A stretch of DNA of 64,000 nt, from contig NZ_KB913013.1 in assembly GCF_000383955.1 (NCBI RefSeq), forward strand, positions 3,987,694 to 4,051,693. Reading direction: 5' to 3'. Shown in pieces: positions 36,499-45,847 of this stretch; positions within the stretch are counted from its first letter, which is position 1; each line of letters opens with the position of its first letter. A model generated the notes under the pieces. The model saw nothing but the letters and a program-made list of their open reading frames with translations, was not told where the DNA came from and did no database searches. Origin of the DNA: Rudanella lutea DSM 19387. GTDB lineage: Bacteria; Bacteroidota; Bacteroidia; Cytophagales; Spirosomataceae. The position numbers and the translations under genes are program-made.

Positions 36499-37354
36499 AT
36501 GCGCATTCGCTCAACGCTTCATCACGGCCCTGTTGAAGGGTATCAGTTTGGCTATTCTCCGGTTCGATTCGTCAAGCCGTTTCCGGTATGGTGTTATTAT
36601 CTGCACGATACTCTGATTGACACCGGGCAACGGCACTGCCAGGCCGATGTGCTGGCTACCTTCCGGCCGAAGCCCATCCGGCAGATTATTCTGACCCATT
36701 TTCACGAAGATCATTCGGGCAATGTGGCCGCTTTGGCGCGTGCGCATGAGGCTCCGGTGCTCACCGGCACCATCACCGCCGAGCGTATCCGGGCGTCGTT
36801 TCCATTGCTCGCCTACGAACAGTTCTGGTTCGGGGCTATTGACCCCTGCTCGGCTGAGGTTGGGGTTACGGTACAGCCGCTTCCGGAGGTTATTTCGGTG
36901 GGGCCGTACGGGCTTCGGCCAATGCTGACACCGCCACTCCGACGATCATCATGTGCTGCTCGAACCGAACGAAGGCTGGTTGTTTGCCGGTGATTTTTAT
37001 GTGGGTAAGCTTAAAATCTTCCGCCGGGGCGAAAACATCCACCAAATGATCGAATCGACCCGGCGGGTGCTGCAGTACGATTTCGACACCGTTTTCTGCG
37101 GGCATAACCCGGTTCTGAAACACGGTAAAACGGCGGTTCGGCAAAAGCTACAATACCTCGAAGACATCGTGGGTCGGGTACAGCAGGCGTATGACCGGGG
37201 AGTGCGGGGGCAGGCGCTGGTGAAGGTAGCGGGCCTGCGCGAGCAGTGGGCCGTGAAGCTGTTTACCCAGAATGATGTAGGGGCCGATTACGTCGTTCGG
37301 TCAGTGCTGGAGGGTAACGGTCAGATCGACTTACCGGTAGGTAGGACCGCTTAA
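36499..37354 (+). pseudogene. Metallo-beta-lactamase-fold hydrolase, frameshifted
   Basis: Two pieces of one MBL-fold hydrolase in different frames. The first (from ATG 36499) carries the metal motif ILTHFHEDHSGN and runs out of homology at LRPMLTP. The second resumes as HSDDHHVLLEPNEGWLFAGDFYVGK and continues to CGHNPVLKHGK and the stop at 37354. The break falls at about 36933: the expected ACACCG-GGC-CACTCC (TPGHS) reads ACACCGCCACTCC, as if two bases were lost. Everything else looks intact, so it is either a recent inactivation or a sequencing error. Intact, the protein would be about 285 residues. Confidence 0.8.
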
Positions 37355-37481
37355 TCGGTAAAATAGAGCACGATTAACAAAGGAAACAGTAGTAGGTTAT
37401 ACCTATACGTTAACTAATCTTCTGTTACCCTGGCTTGTTTAGCGGCCTCCTGCTGAATGTCCTCTTAATCGATTACCGCTC

Positions 37482-38696
37482 ATGAAGATCCCGGAATACT
37501 TAGGTTCTAATTCTGCCAGCGAACTCGTCGAACGTGCCGAGTCTAAACTGGTTAATCCTGTTGTACCTGCTGCTACATCCCCCAAGGCTCAGAAGCAGGC
37601 TCTTATCTGTTTCTCTCATTTGCGTTGGAACTTCGTGTACCAGCGGCCGCAGCATATCATGAGTCGGGCGAGTAAGGATTTCAACGTTTATTTTATTGAA
37701 GAGCCAATTTGGGGAAATGAGCTCTGTATTTCGCTGTGTAAGCAGGCCGACGATTTGCAGATTGTGGTGCCCCATTTGCCGCATGGCCTCACGCACGACG
37801 AGGTGATCCAGTACCAGCGGCAATTGGTTGATGAACTGATTGAACGCGAAAAACTGACCGACTATGTGGCCTGGTATTACACGCCTATGGCCCTGAATTT
37901 TACCGATCACCTGCGCCCCAGTCTAACAGTGTACGATTGCATGGATGAGCTGTCGGCGTTTTTGGGCGCTCCCCGCGAGCTGATTGATAAAGAAAAGGAA
38001 CTGCTCACACAGGCCGGTCTCGTGTTTACGGGTGGCTACAGCCTGTACGAAGCTAAACGCGACCGGCATGAAGCCGTGTATGCCTTTCCGAGCAGCATTG
38101 ACCATTCGCACTTCTCAGCGGCCCGCGCCAAACAACCCGACCCCGACGATCAGCGGTCGATTGGGCACCCGCGTATCGGGTTTAGTGGGGTTATCGACGA
38201 GCGGTTCGACCGGGAGTTGATTGCCGAAGTGGCCCGCCGTCGGCCGCAGTGGCAGTTTGTGATGCTGGGTCCCGTAGTGAAAATAGACCCGGCCAGTTTG
38301 CCACAGGGGGCCAACATTCACTACCTCGGCATGAAAGACTATAAGCAGTTGCCGAATTACTTCAGCAACTGGGATGTGGCCATTTTGCCCTTTGCCCTGA
38401 ACGAGTCGACCCGGTTTATCAGTCCTACCAAGACTCCAGAATATCTCTCAGCGGGTTTGCCGGTGGTATCTACCCCCATTCGCGACGTGATTCGGACCTA
38501 CGGAGCGCCCGGCTTTGCGCAGATTGCCGACACCGCCGAGGCTTTCGAGAAGGCCATTGAGCGGGCGCTAAACGGTCATCATCCGACCGATTGGGCTGGT
38601 ATCGACGATTTGCTGGCCGAAAGCTCGTGGAACAAAACCTGGAACGAAATGTGCCGCCATATCAACGCGCAGGTACAGATTCCGTTTGAGCAGTAA
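37482..38696 (+). CDS. Family 1/4-type glycosyltransferase
   Basis: A 404-residue GT-B glycosyltransferase. Residues 1-37 are a non-conserved N-terminal tail. The N-domain starts ALICFSHLRWNFVYQRPQHIMSR and includes TVYDCMDELSAFLGAP. The C-domain has RIGFSGVIDERFDRELIAEVARRRPQWQFVMLGPV, IHYLGMKDYKQLPNYFSNWDVAILPF and the nucleotide-sugar loop STRFISPTKTPEYLSAGLPVVSTPI. It is soluble, without membrane helices. Relatives are often near UDP-galactopyranose mutase, which is not in this window. Donor and acceptor are unknown. Confidence 0.88.
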   Translation: MKIPEYLGSNSASELVERAESKLVNPVVPAATSPKAQKQALICFSHLRWNFVYQRPQHIMSRASKDFNVYFIEEPIWGNELCISLCKQADDLQIVVPHLPHGLTHDEVIQYQRQLVDELIEREKLTDYVAWYYTPMALNFTDHLRPSLTVYDCMDELSAFLGAPRELIDKEKELLTQAGLVFTGGYSLYEAKRDRHEAVYAFPSSIDHSHFSAARAKQPDPDDQRSIGHPRIGFSGVIDERFDRELIAEVARRRPQWQFVMLGPVVKIDPASLPQGANIHYLGMKDYKQLPNYFSNWDVAILPFALNESTRFISPTKTPEYLSAGLPVVSTPIRDVIRTYGAPGFAQIADTAEAFEKAIERALNGHHPTDWAGIDDLLAESSWNKTWNEMCRHINAQVQIPFEQ

Positions 38697-38718
38697 GGAT
38701 ATCTGTTGCGTTAGCGTG

Positions 38719-38782
38719 TGGCGCATCGACCGCGTACCGAAAGCCTGACAATCAGAGCTTCCGATACGCGGTCGGTGCGCCA
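38719..38782. terminator. Long hairpin after the glycosyltransferase gene
   Basis: Arms of 26 bases (38719-38744 and 38757-38782) are complementary except for one G-T and two A-C positions, around a 12-base loop; the right arm is followed by TTTCTTTG. The length exceeds a usual terminator, so it could also be a degraded palindromic repeat. Confidence 0.6.
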
Positions 38783-38918
38783 TTTCTTTGTTTTGGCCCC
38801 AAGTGGGTTAAACTTTGCTTAAACAAGCCTATTAGCGGGATAGAGTGTAGTTGGGGTAATGGGTTTATTGCCAACTTTGCGTGGAACTACCCCTATGGAG
38901 TAGCCGCTGTAGCTTGTT

Positions 38919-40703
38919 ATGAAAAATCCCTATGTTTCGTTGTTGCGTACGGCGTGGCAGTATGCCCGGCAACAAAAACGCCGGTATTTACTGGTGTACG
39001 CTTTGTTCTTGTGCGCCAATGTGATTGGGGCGCTTCACCCATTGTTGTTTGGCTGGTTTATCAATCAGATTCAGGCGCACAACGCATCGGTTCTGACGGT
39101 TTGCGGCTGGTATCTGGGTGGTTTTATGACCCTCAAACTGGCCGAGTGGGCGTTTCATGGGCCGGCCCGTATTCTGGAGCGCGAGGTGGCGTTTCATGTA
39201 AGCCAGAACTTCCTCGAAGAGCTATATCATCAGACCCTGCATTTGCCCGTCCGCTGGCACAAAGAGCACCATAGCGGGGCTACCATCAACCGGATTCGGA
39301 AAGCTTACGATGCTCTGAAACTCTTTTTTCAGAGCGGGTTCACGTATCTGCACACCTTGCTCAAATGTGTGTTTTCGTTTAGTGCTATGCTTTACTTCTC
39401 GCCTGCTTTTGGGTTGGTAGGGGTAGCTTTGGGAGTGCTTACTGTTTGGGTGATTATGACGTTCGACAAGCCGTTTATCCGAACGCTGGAGGAAACCAAC
39501 GAACGCGAACACATTGTGGCGTCGACCCTCTTCGATAGCCTGTCGAACATTATCACGGTCATAACCCTACGGCTCGAAAAGCAGATGCAGGGCAGTCTCA
39601 TGGGGAAAGTGCTTGACACCTTTGGGCCCTTTCGGCAAAATATCCGCATCAACGAATGGAAATGGTTTGTGGCCAGTATGCTGGTAGCAACCATTTATGC
39701 TGTTATCACAATGGGGTACGTATGGCAGAATTATATACCCGGTACCGTGTTCTACGTAGGTGGGCTGGTGGCCCTGATTGGCTACGTAAACAACTTCACG
39801 AGCGTGTTTGTCGATGTGGCCTGGCAGTACACTCAAATTGTGCAGTACAATACCGACGTAGAAACGGCCAAGGGGATTAGCGAAGCGTTCAGCCGGAATG
39901 AGCGGCCCGAGCTCGTTGCCGAACTGCCGGACAACTGGCAAACGATCGACATCAGTGGGCTCAATTTTTCGCATAGCTTCGTGCCGGGGCTGGTGCGTCG
40001 GCGGGCCGGTTTGCAGGATGTCGCCATTCATATCGAGCGCGGCCGTCGGGTGGCGCTGATTGGCGAAAGCGGTAGCGGCAAAAGCACCCTGTTGACCCTG
40101 TTGCGCGGGTTGTACGCTCCCGATCCGGCGGTACGTGTGGTAGTCGATGGTGAGCAGCAGGCTGGTCTGGATCTGATTGCCAACACGGTGACCTTGTTTC
40201 CGCAGGAACCCGAAATCTTTGAGAATACCGTAGCGTACAACATCACGCTTGGCCTGCCGTTCGATGAGGACGAGGTGTTGGCCGCCTGCGAGTCGGCGCG
40301 GTTTGCCGAAATTGTAGGTATGTTGCCGCAGGGCTTACAAACCTTTATCCAGGAGAAGGGCGTGAACCTGTCGGGCGGGCAGAAACAACGCCTGGCTCTG
40401 GCGCGCGGGGTATTGGCCGCCCGTAGTAGCGACATCGTGCTACTTGATGAGCCAACGAGTAGCGTAGACCCCAAAACCGAGTTTGATATTTACCACAAAT
40501 TGCTGGAGGAGTTTGCGGACAAAGCCGTGGTCTCGACTTTGCACCGGCTGCATCTGCTCCCGATGTTCGATTACATCTACATTATGCGCAATGGACATGT
40601 AGTTGATGAGGGTACGTTTATGTATCTGCGCCAGCATAGCCCCATTTTTAGCGAAATGTGGCGACACCAGCAGGAGCGTTCGGAGTTGGCCGAAGCGGCC
40701 TGA
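38919..40703 (+). CDS. ABC transporter, fused permease and ATPase
   Basis: A 594-residue ABC exporter half-transporter. The transmembrane domain (about 1-320) has roughly six helices (YLLVYALFLCANVIGALHPLLFGW, LVGVALGVLTVWVIMTF, VLVATIYAVITMGYVW, VFYVGGLVALIGYVNNF). The nucleotide-binding domain has Walker A GESGSGKSTLL, Q-loop FPQEPEIF, signature LSGGQKQRLALARG, Walker B DIVLLDEPTSSVDP and switch His STLHRLH. It probably works as a homodimer. Substrate is unknown. The saccharopine-dehydrogenase-like gene follows after 56 bases. Confidence 0.93.
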   Translation: MKNPYVSLLRTAWQYARQQKRRYLLVYALFLCANVIGALHPLLFGWFINQIQAHNASVLTVCGWYLGGFMTLKLAEWAFHGPARILEREVAFHVSQNFLEELYHQTLHLPVRWHKEHHSGATINRIRKAYDALKLFFQSGFTYLHTLLKCVFSFSAMLYFSPAFGLVGVALGVLTVWVIMTFDKPFIRTLEETNEREHIVASTLFDSLSNIITVITLRLEKQMQGSLMGKVLDTFGPFRQNIRINEWKWFVASMLVATIYAVITMGYVWQNYIPGTVFYVGGLVALIGYVNNFTSVFVDVAWQYTQIVQYNTDVETAKGISEAFSRNERPELVAELPDNWQTIDISGLNFSHSFVPGLVRRRAGLQDVAIHIERGRRVALIGESGSGKSTLLTLLRGLYAPDPAVRVVVDGEQQAGLDLIANTVTLFPQEPEIFENTVAYNITLGLPFDEDEVLAACESARFAEIVGMLPQGLQTFIQEKGVNLSGGQKQRLALARGVLAARSSDIVLLDEPTSSVDPKTEFDIYHKLLEEFADKAVVSTLHRLHLLPMFDYIYIMRNGHVVDEGTFMYLRQHSPIFSEMWRHQQERSELAEAA

Positions 40704-40759
40704 TGTATGACCAAGCCGTAAAATTTTTGTATTTTGCTCCGCACCTTCATCTCAGTAAC

Positions 40760-41848
40760 ATGATTCAAAACGTACTGGTGGTAGGCATGGGCAAAGTCGG
40801 ATCGCTGGTTGGCGTGCTATTGGGCCGCCGATTCAGCGTTACGGGCTTAGACAAACAAAAACCCGCCTACGCCAACCTTCCCTTCCCCACACTCGAAGCC
40901 GACATTACCGATGTCGATGCATTCGGAAACATTCTTCAGGGCTTCGATGCCGTAGTATCCTGCCTGCCTTACTCGCTCAACCTGCCCATTGCGCAGGCGG
41001 CTCACCGGCTGGGCGTTCATTATTTTGACCTGACCGAAGACGTTCCGACCACCACAGCGATCCGGGTAATGGCCGAAACGAGTACGGCCGTGATGGCTCC
41101 GCAGTGCGGGCTGGCACCGGGTTACATTGGCATTATTGGCGCCGATTTGAGTCGCCGGTTCGACCGGCTTCGCGACATTGAACTGCGGGTGGGCGCGCTG
41201 CCGCAAAACCCGAATGGCTTGCTTGGGTACTCGTTTACCTGGTCGCCGGCCGGGGTTATCAACGAGTACATTAATGATTGCGAGGTGATTCACAACGGGG
41301 TTCGCAAGTGGGTGCCCGCGCTCGAAGGCCTGGAAGTGATCAACTTCAACGGCATGGAAATGGAGGCTTTCTCGACTTCCGGCGGTTTGGGCACCATGTG
41401 TGAGACCTATGCCGGGCAGGTTGATACGCTCAACTACAAAACCATGCGTTACCCCGGTCACTGTCGGCTGATGCGGTTCCTTTTGTACGAATTGATCCTG
41501 AAAGACAAGCGCGAGTTGGTTGAGCAAATCCTGACTGAAGCCAAACCGCCTGTGCAGGACGACGTGGTGTACGTGTACGCCGTAGTTGAAGGCTGGAAAG
41601 ATGGCCATCTCAAGCGCGAGGAGTTCAGTCATGCGTATTACCCCATCACGGTGGAGGGGCAGCGTTGGCGGGCTATTTCGTGGACGACGGCGGCCTCGGT
41701 AGCGGCCGTGGTTGAAATGGTGGCCGATGGTCAATTGCCGCAGCAGGGCTTTATCAAGCAGGAGGATATCTCTCTCGATGGTCTTTTGCAAACACGCAAC
41801 GGCAGCTTGTTCGAAGCCGCTCACAAGCCGCAGGGCGTAGCTTTATAA
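40760..41848 (+). CDS. Saccharopine dehydrogenase-family oxidoreductase
   Basis: A 362-residue NAD(P)-dependent enzyme. The Rossmann motif is VLVVGMGKVGSLVGVLLG, followed by DAVVSCLPYSLNLPIAQAAHRLGVHYFDLTED and APQCGLAPGYIGIIGADL, all typical of the saccharopine dehydrogenase NADP domain; the C-terminal domain includes GMEMEAFSTSGGLGT and MRYPGHCRLMRFLL. Related enzymes act in lysine or polyamine metabolism, and no neighbour fixes the substrate. Start at 40760 chosen; an in-frame ATG at 40658 would overlap the ABC gene by 46 bases. Confidence 0.87.
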   Translation: MIQNVLVVGMGKVGSLVGVLLGRRFSVTGLDKQKPAYANLPFPTLEADITDVDAFGNILQGFDAVVSCLPYSLNLPIAQAAHRLGVHYFDLTEDVPTTTAIRVMAETSTAVMAPQCGLAPGYIGIIGADLSRRFDRLRDIELRVGALPQNPNGLLGYSFTWSPAGVINEYINDCEVIHNGVRKWVPALEGLEVINFNGMEMEAFSTSGGLGTMCETYAGQVDTLNYKTMRYPGHCRLMRFLLYELILKDKRELVEQILTEAKPPVQDDVVYVYAVVEGWKDGHLKREEFSHAYYPITVEGQRWRAISWTTAASVAAVVEMVADGQLPQQGFIKQEDISLDGLLQTRNGSLFEAAHKPQGVAL

Positions 41849-41872
41849 ACCCACAAAACAGGTTTGATTGCC

Positions 41873-41900
41873 AAAGCCACTCCATCGGGGTGGCTTTTTA
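41873..41900 (+). terminator. Rho-independent terminator
   Basis: AAAGCCACTCC pairs with GGGGTGGCTTT (one G-T pair) around a 4-base loop and is followed by TTTA, 24 bases after the stop codon. Confidence 0.85.
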
Positions 41901-42003
41901 CTTTCTTCCCAAATGAATAGCTAATGTCGATGAAACGGCTCTGCAACGGTATATTGGGCCCCTGATACTCTTTTCTGCCTAATACTTACTTTTAGACCGC
42001 TTC

Positions 42004-43341
42004 ATGCAACCAGCTTCACCGGGTAATTTTCGTTGGCGCATCGTTACGCTCCTATTTATTGCAACAACGATTAATTACATCGACCGGCAAGTGCTATCGT
42101 TCACGATGACCGACGAGCTTTTCCGCAAGGAAATGCTGGGTCTGGGCCCCGATGAAATATTAACCCCCGGCGCCATCGACCGGTTCAAAATCAGTTACGG
42201 GGATGTGGATGCCGCTTTTAAGTTTGCCTACGCCATTGGGTTTATCGTAATCGGCTGGCTTATTGATAAGATAGGCACCAAACGCGGGTTTTCGTTGGGC
42301 ATCATCATCTGGAGCATTGCCGGGGTCATGACGGGCTTTGTGAGTTCCGTGCGAGGCCTCATAAGTGTGCGGGCGTTGCTGGGTCTGGGCGAAGCGGCTA
42401 ACTTTCCCTCGTCGGTTAAAACGGTATCGGAATGGTTTCCGCGTCGGGAGCGGTCGTTTGCCAACGGCCTCTTCAATGCCGGTTCCAACGTAGGCATTAT
42501 TCTGACAGCACTGTTGGTACCATACCTGATTACTAACTACGGTTGGCGTAGCTCGTTTTTCGTGACGGGGGTTCTGGGTTTTTTCCTGTTTGGGTTCTGG
42601 TGGTTTACCTATTCCAAGCCCGAGCGAAACCCCAAACTCAGTCGCGAAGAGCTGGCCTACATCCACAGTGATGCCACCGAAGAGGCCACGCTCAAAGTAT
42701 CGTGGGGGAAGTTGCTGACGTTCAAACAAACCTGGGCGTTTGCGGTAGGCAAGTTTATGGCCGATCCAATCTGGTGGTTTTACATGAGCTGGCTCCCCGA
42801 TTTTTTCAATTCCAATGCGGCCTTAGACCACAAACTGGATCTGAAATCATTTGGCATACCGTTTCTGATTATCTACGTCGTGTCGGATGCGGGTAGTGTG
42901 TTTTTCGGCTGGCTTGCCACGCAGTTGATGAACCGGGGGTGGTCGGCCAACCACGCGCGCAAAACCACTATGCTTATTTGTGCCTTGTGCGTGGTGCCAA
43001 TTTTTGCGGCTGCCCAAACTAACAGCCTGACCGTTGCTATTGGGCTGATTGCCCTCGCCACGGCTGCGCATCAGGGCTGGGCTGCCATCATGTACACGTT
43101 TGCGTCCGATCTGTTTCCGCGTTCGGTGGTTGCTTCCGTAACGGGTATTGGCGGCATGTTTGGCGCAATTGGTGGTATTCTGCTGGCTTTTCTGGCGGGT
43201 CGTATCATTACCAATTTTGGATATTTGCCCATGTTCATTATTGCCAGTTGTGCGTATCTGGTAGCCCTGGTGATTATTCACCTGATCTTACCCCGGCTTG
43301 AACCTGTTCGGGCCGAGGAGATCGAAGAAGTACTGGTCTAG
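42004..43341 (+). CDS. MFS transporter, hexuronate (ExuT-like) type
   Basis: A 445-residue major facilitator of the anion:cation symporter family, about 12 helices. Family landmarks: TTINYIDRQVLSFTM in helix 1, FAYAIGFIVIGWLIDKIGTKRGFSLGIIIWS with the MFS loop-2 motif, and RALLGLGEAANFPSSVKTVSEWFPRRERSFANGLFNAGSNVG. An insertion after helix 1 (~40-65) is longer than in E. coli ExuT. The next gene is tagaturonate reductase-like, supporting hexuronate (galacturonate or glucuronate) uptake. Confidence 0.85.
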   Translation: MQPASPGNFRWRIVTLLFIATTINYIDRQVLSFTMTDELFRKEMLGLGPDEILTPGAIDRFKISYGDVDAAFKFAYAIGFIVIGWLIDKIGTKRGFSLGIIIWSIAGVMTGFVSSVRGLISVRALLGLGEAANFPSSVKTVSEWFPRRERSFANGLFNAGSNVGIILTALLVPYLITNYGWRSSFFVTGVLGFFLFGFWWFTYSKPERNPKLSREELAYIHSDATEEATLKVSWGKLLTFKQTWAFAVGKFMADPIWWFYMSWLPDFFNSNAALDHKLDLKSFGIPFLIIYVVSDAGSVFFGWLATQLMNRGWSANHARKTTMLICALCVVPIFAAAQTNSLTVAIGLIALATAAHQGWAAIMYTFASDLFPRSVVASVTGIGGMFGAIGGILLAFLAGRIITNFGYLPMFIIASCAYLVALVIIHLILPRLEPVRAEEIEEVLV

Positions 43342-43439
43342 GCTTACCGATAGATTTCTTTGTGAGAGCGGGCTGGGTAACCCCCGAAGTGTACCCATCA
43401 ACCATTGTTTACTGATTACCGATAACTTTTACCCGTATT

Positions 43440-44945
43440 ATGCCAGCATTGAATCGCAGCACGTACAACGCAAGCACGTACCCCGAACGTGTACTGCAGT
43501 TTGGAACCGGCGTTTTGTTACGTGCATTGCCCGATTTTTACATCGATAAAGCCAATAAACAAGGCATTTTTGAAGGCTCAATTGCCATTGTAAAGTCTAC
43601 CGACGGAAAAACGGATGGCTTTGCCGCGCAGGATAACCTGTACACAGTAGCTGTCCGGGGTATCCAGCAGGGGCAGTCTGTTGAAGAGATTACCACGGTT
43701 ACGGCGGTAAGCCGGGTGTTGTCGGCCCAGTCGGAGTGGAAAGATATTCTGCAAATTGCCAAAAGCCCCACACTTCAGGTGATTATCTCGAACACCACCG
43801 AAGTAGGGCTGACCTATGTAGAGGAGAGTATTTTTCAAAACCCACCGAAGTCGTTTCCGGCCAAGCTGACGGCGTTTCTGTACGAACGTTTTAAGGACGT
43901 AGGCGGCTCTCGTAATCGTGGGTTGGTGGTCATTCCGACGGAGCTGGTCACTGATAACGGGCTCAAGCTCCGCGAGATGGTGGAGAAACTGGCCCGGTAT
44001 AATGAGTTAGGCAAACTGTTCTCGAAATGGCTTAAGTTTCACGTTCGGTTTTGTAACTCACTCGTCGACCGGATCGTGCCCGGTAAGCCCGATACCGAAG
44101 CCCGACAGTATCTGGCCCAGAAGACTGGTTACGAAGACGATCTGCTGACCGTGGCCGAACCGTACAATCTGTGGGCCATTGAAGGCGACGAGCGTGTGCG
44201 TGAAATCCTGTCGTTCGCTCAGGTTAACCCCGGTGTCATTATCGACGAAGACATCACGTTCTATCGCGAGCGTAAACTCCGCTTGCTCAACGGTACCCAC
44301 TCGTTTACAACCCCGATCTGCTACCTGATGGGTAACGAGACCGTGAGCGAAAACATGCAGAATGCGCTCACCGCACAGTTTATTGAGCGCCTGATGCTCG
44401 ACGAGATTGTACCGACCGTGCCGCAGGGTATGGGAGAGAACATGGGGCCCGACGCTGTACTCCAATTCGGTAAGGATGTAATTGATCGGTTTAGTAACCC
44501 GTACATCGAGCATTTGCTCCTGAATATTACCCTGCACCAAACCGCCAAAATGCAGGCGCGTAACGTAGCTACTATCGGGCGTTACTACGAGAAATTCAAT
44601 ACGGTGCCTAAGCTTATGGCAACGGGTTTTGCGGGCTATCTGCTCTTCATGAAACCCGCCCGGAAAACCGATGATGGGTACGTGGCCGAAGCTAACGTAA
44701 ACGGTGGCATATTAACTTACCCACTGCGCGATGACAAGGCTACGTACTTCGACGAACACTGGCGCAATGTGGAAGCCGGTTCGGAGACTTCGGTGCGGCA
44801 GTTTGTCGATGCTGTTCTGAGCGATAAAGGCCTCTGGGAGGTTGATCTGACCCAATGGCCGGGCTTTGCCGAAGCGGTGAGCAGCCTACTGCATCAAATG
44901 CTGACAGAAGGCGTCGAGAATACTCTGGCACAACAACTTAAGTAA
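43440..44945 (+). CDS. uxaB: Tagaturonate reductase (altronate oxidoreductase)
   Basis: A 501-residue member of the mannitol dehydrogenase-like family, matching UxaB: it reduces D-tagaturonate to D-altronate with NADH in galacturonate breakdown. N-terminal YPERVLQFGTGVLLRALPDFYID, IISNTTEVGLTY, the catalytic-type motif ERKLRLLNGTHSFTTP (Lys...Asn...His) and FIERLMLDEIVPTVPQG are seen. The adjacent ExuT-like transporter supports this. UxaA and UxaC are not in the window. Fructuronate reductase (UxuB) is the main alternative, but the N-terminus fits UxaB better. Confidence 0.88.
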   Translation: MPALNRSTYNASTYPERVLQFGTGVLLRALPDFYIDKANKQGIFEGSIAIVKSTDGKTDGFAAQDNLYTVAVRGIQQGQSVEEITTVTAVSRVLSAQSEWKDILQIAKSPTLQVIISNTTEVGLTYVEESIFQNPPKSFPAKLTAFLYERFKDVGGSRNRGLVVIPTELVTDNGLKLREMVEKLARYNELGKLFSKWLKFHVRFCNSLVDRIVPGKPDTEARQYLAQKTGYEDDLLTVAEPYNLWAIEGDERVREILSFAQVNPGVIIDEDITFYRERKLRLLNGTHSFTTPICYLMGNETVSENMQNALTAQFIERLMLDEIVPTVPQGMGENMGPDAVLQFGKDVIDRFSNPYIEHLLLNITLHQTAKMQARNVATIGRYYEKFNTVPKLMATGFAGYLLFMKPARKTDDGYVAEANVNGGILTYPLRDDKATYFDEHWRNVEAGSETSVRQFVDAVLSDKGLWEVDLTQWPGFAEAVSSLLHQMLTEGVENTLAQQLK

Positions 44946-44947
44946 AC

Positions 44948-44980
44948 CGAAGCCACCTCTCTGATGAGGTGGCTTTTTTA
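44948..44980 (+). terminator. Rho-independent terminator after uxaB
   Basis: AGCCACCTC pairs with GAGGTGGCT around a short loop, followed by a T6 run, directly after the uxaB stop. Confidence 0.9.
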
Positions 44981-45073
44981 TTTAACACCGTAAATAAATT
45001 AACCCATACGGCACTTGTGGAAATGTGGATAACTCGCTAAATTGCTACAAAACAGAGGAGATTTAAACGAGAT

Positions 45074-45592
45074 ATGGGCAGGAAAGTATTAATCTTAAAC
45101 CAAGATTACAGCGCATTGAGCATCTGTTCCGTTCCTAAGGCATTTTTGCTCGTCTACCTTAACAAAGCCGAACTGGTCGCCGAATCTGACTTGTACAAGC
45201 TACACACCGTTCGAGACGAATTTCCGATGCCAACGGTAATCCGACTCCACCGGTACATCAATCTGCCCTACAAAGGGGTCATGCTAACCCGTCAGAATAT
45301 CTTCAAACGCGACGGGCATCGGTGTCAGTACTGCGGCACGCATGAAGACTTGACCCTCGACCACGTACAACCCAAGTCGCGCGGAGGCAAAACCAATTGG
45401 GATAATCTGGCTACGGCCTGCAAACGGTGTAACTCGCGCAAAGGGGATTACACTCCCGAAGAGGCCAACATGAAGCTCCGGCAACGTCCTTTCAAGCCCT
45501 CCTTCCTGATGTTTCTCCGCGACTTTTCGGGAACCGTAGATGCGAGCTGGATGCCATTTCTGGTCAGCAAGCGAGAACGGATTTACGATTGA
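45074..45592 (+). CDS. HNH endonuclease family protein
   Basis: A 172-residue HNH nuclease. An N-terminal ~75-residue region (RKVLILNQDYSALSICSVPKAFLLVYLNKAELV) precedes the HNH core: CQYCGTHEDLTLDHVQPKSRGGKTNWDNLATACKRCNSRKGD, with two CxxC zinc pairs, the catalytic D-H and the N of the motif. This form is widespread in Bacteroidota and usually solitary; its target is not known. No restriction or phage genes are nearby. Flanked by terminators on both sides, so it is probably monocistronic. Confidence 0.9.
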   Translation: MGRKVLILNQDYSALSICSVPKAFLLVYLNKAELVAESDLYKLHTVRDEFPMPTVIRLHRYINLPYKGVMLTRQNIFKRDGHRCQYCGTHEDLTLDHVQPKSRGGKTNWDNLATACKRCNSRKGDYTPEEANMKLRQRPFKPSFLMFLRDFSGTVDASWMPFLVSKRERIYD

Positions 45593-45631
45593 TATCAACT
45601 GGTTAACAGGCTCCCGACCGAGCCAATGCAG

Positions 45632-45665
45632 CCGCCCGGACAGACAACCCTGTCCGGGCGGTTTG
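45632..45665 (+). terminator. Terminator hairpin after the HNH gene
   Basis: CCGCCCGGACAG (45632-45643) pairs perfectly with CTGTCCGGGCGG (45650-45661) around a 6-base loop, followed by TTTG. Confidence 0.8.
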
Positions 45666-45747
45666 TTGTCGGGCCGGTTCGAGACTCAAAACTCACAAAA
45701 TCAAACAGTTTTTGGCCGTCCGAAACTTTTGTCCGATATATTTTGAT

Positions 45748-45755
45748 TACCTTTG
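45748..45755 (+). promoter_or_regulatory. -7 box of rpsA (TACCTTTG)
   Basis: TACCTTTG fits TAnnTTTG. TTTG at 45728-45731 is the best -33 candidate, though the 16-base spacer is short. It leaves a leader of about 85 bases before the rpsA ATG, room for the autoregulation known for S1 mRNAs. Confidence 0.55.
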
Positions 45756-45847
45756 CAGTCCTTTTTAAAAATTAAGTCAAACTAAAAATCTATCCGCCAT
45801 TTGGCCCACGGGTAGATGTATTGAGCGGGTCAAGCAACTAAATTTTT

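Noticed and set aside
45074-45592. Mobile-element or phage origin for the HNH endonuclease
   Set aside because: Composition matches the neighbours, it is flanked by ordinary terminators, and this form is common as a solitary chromosomal gene in Bacteroidota.
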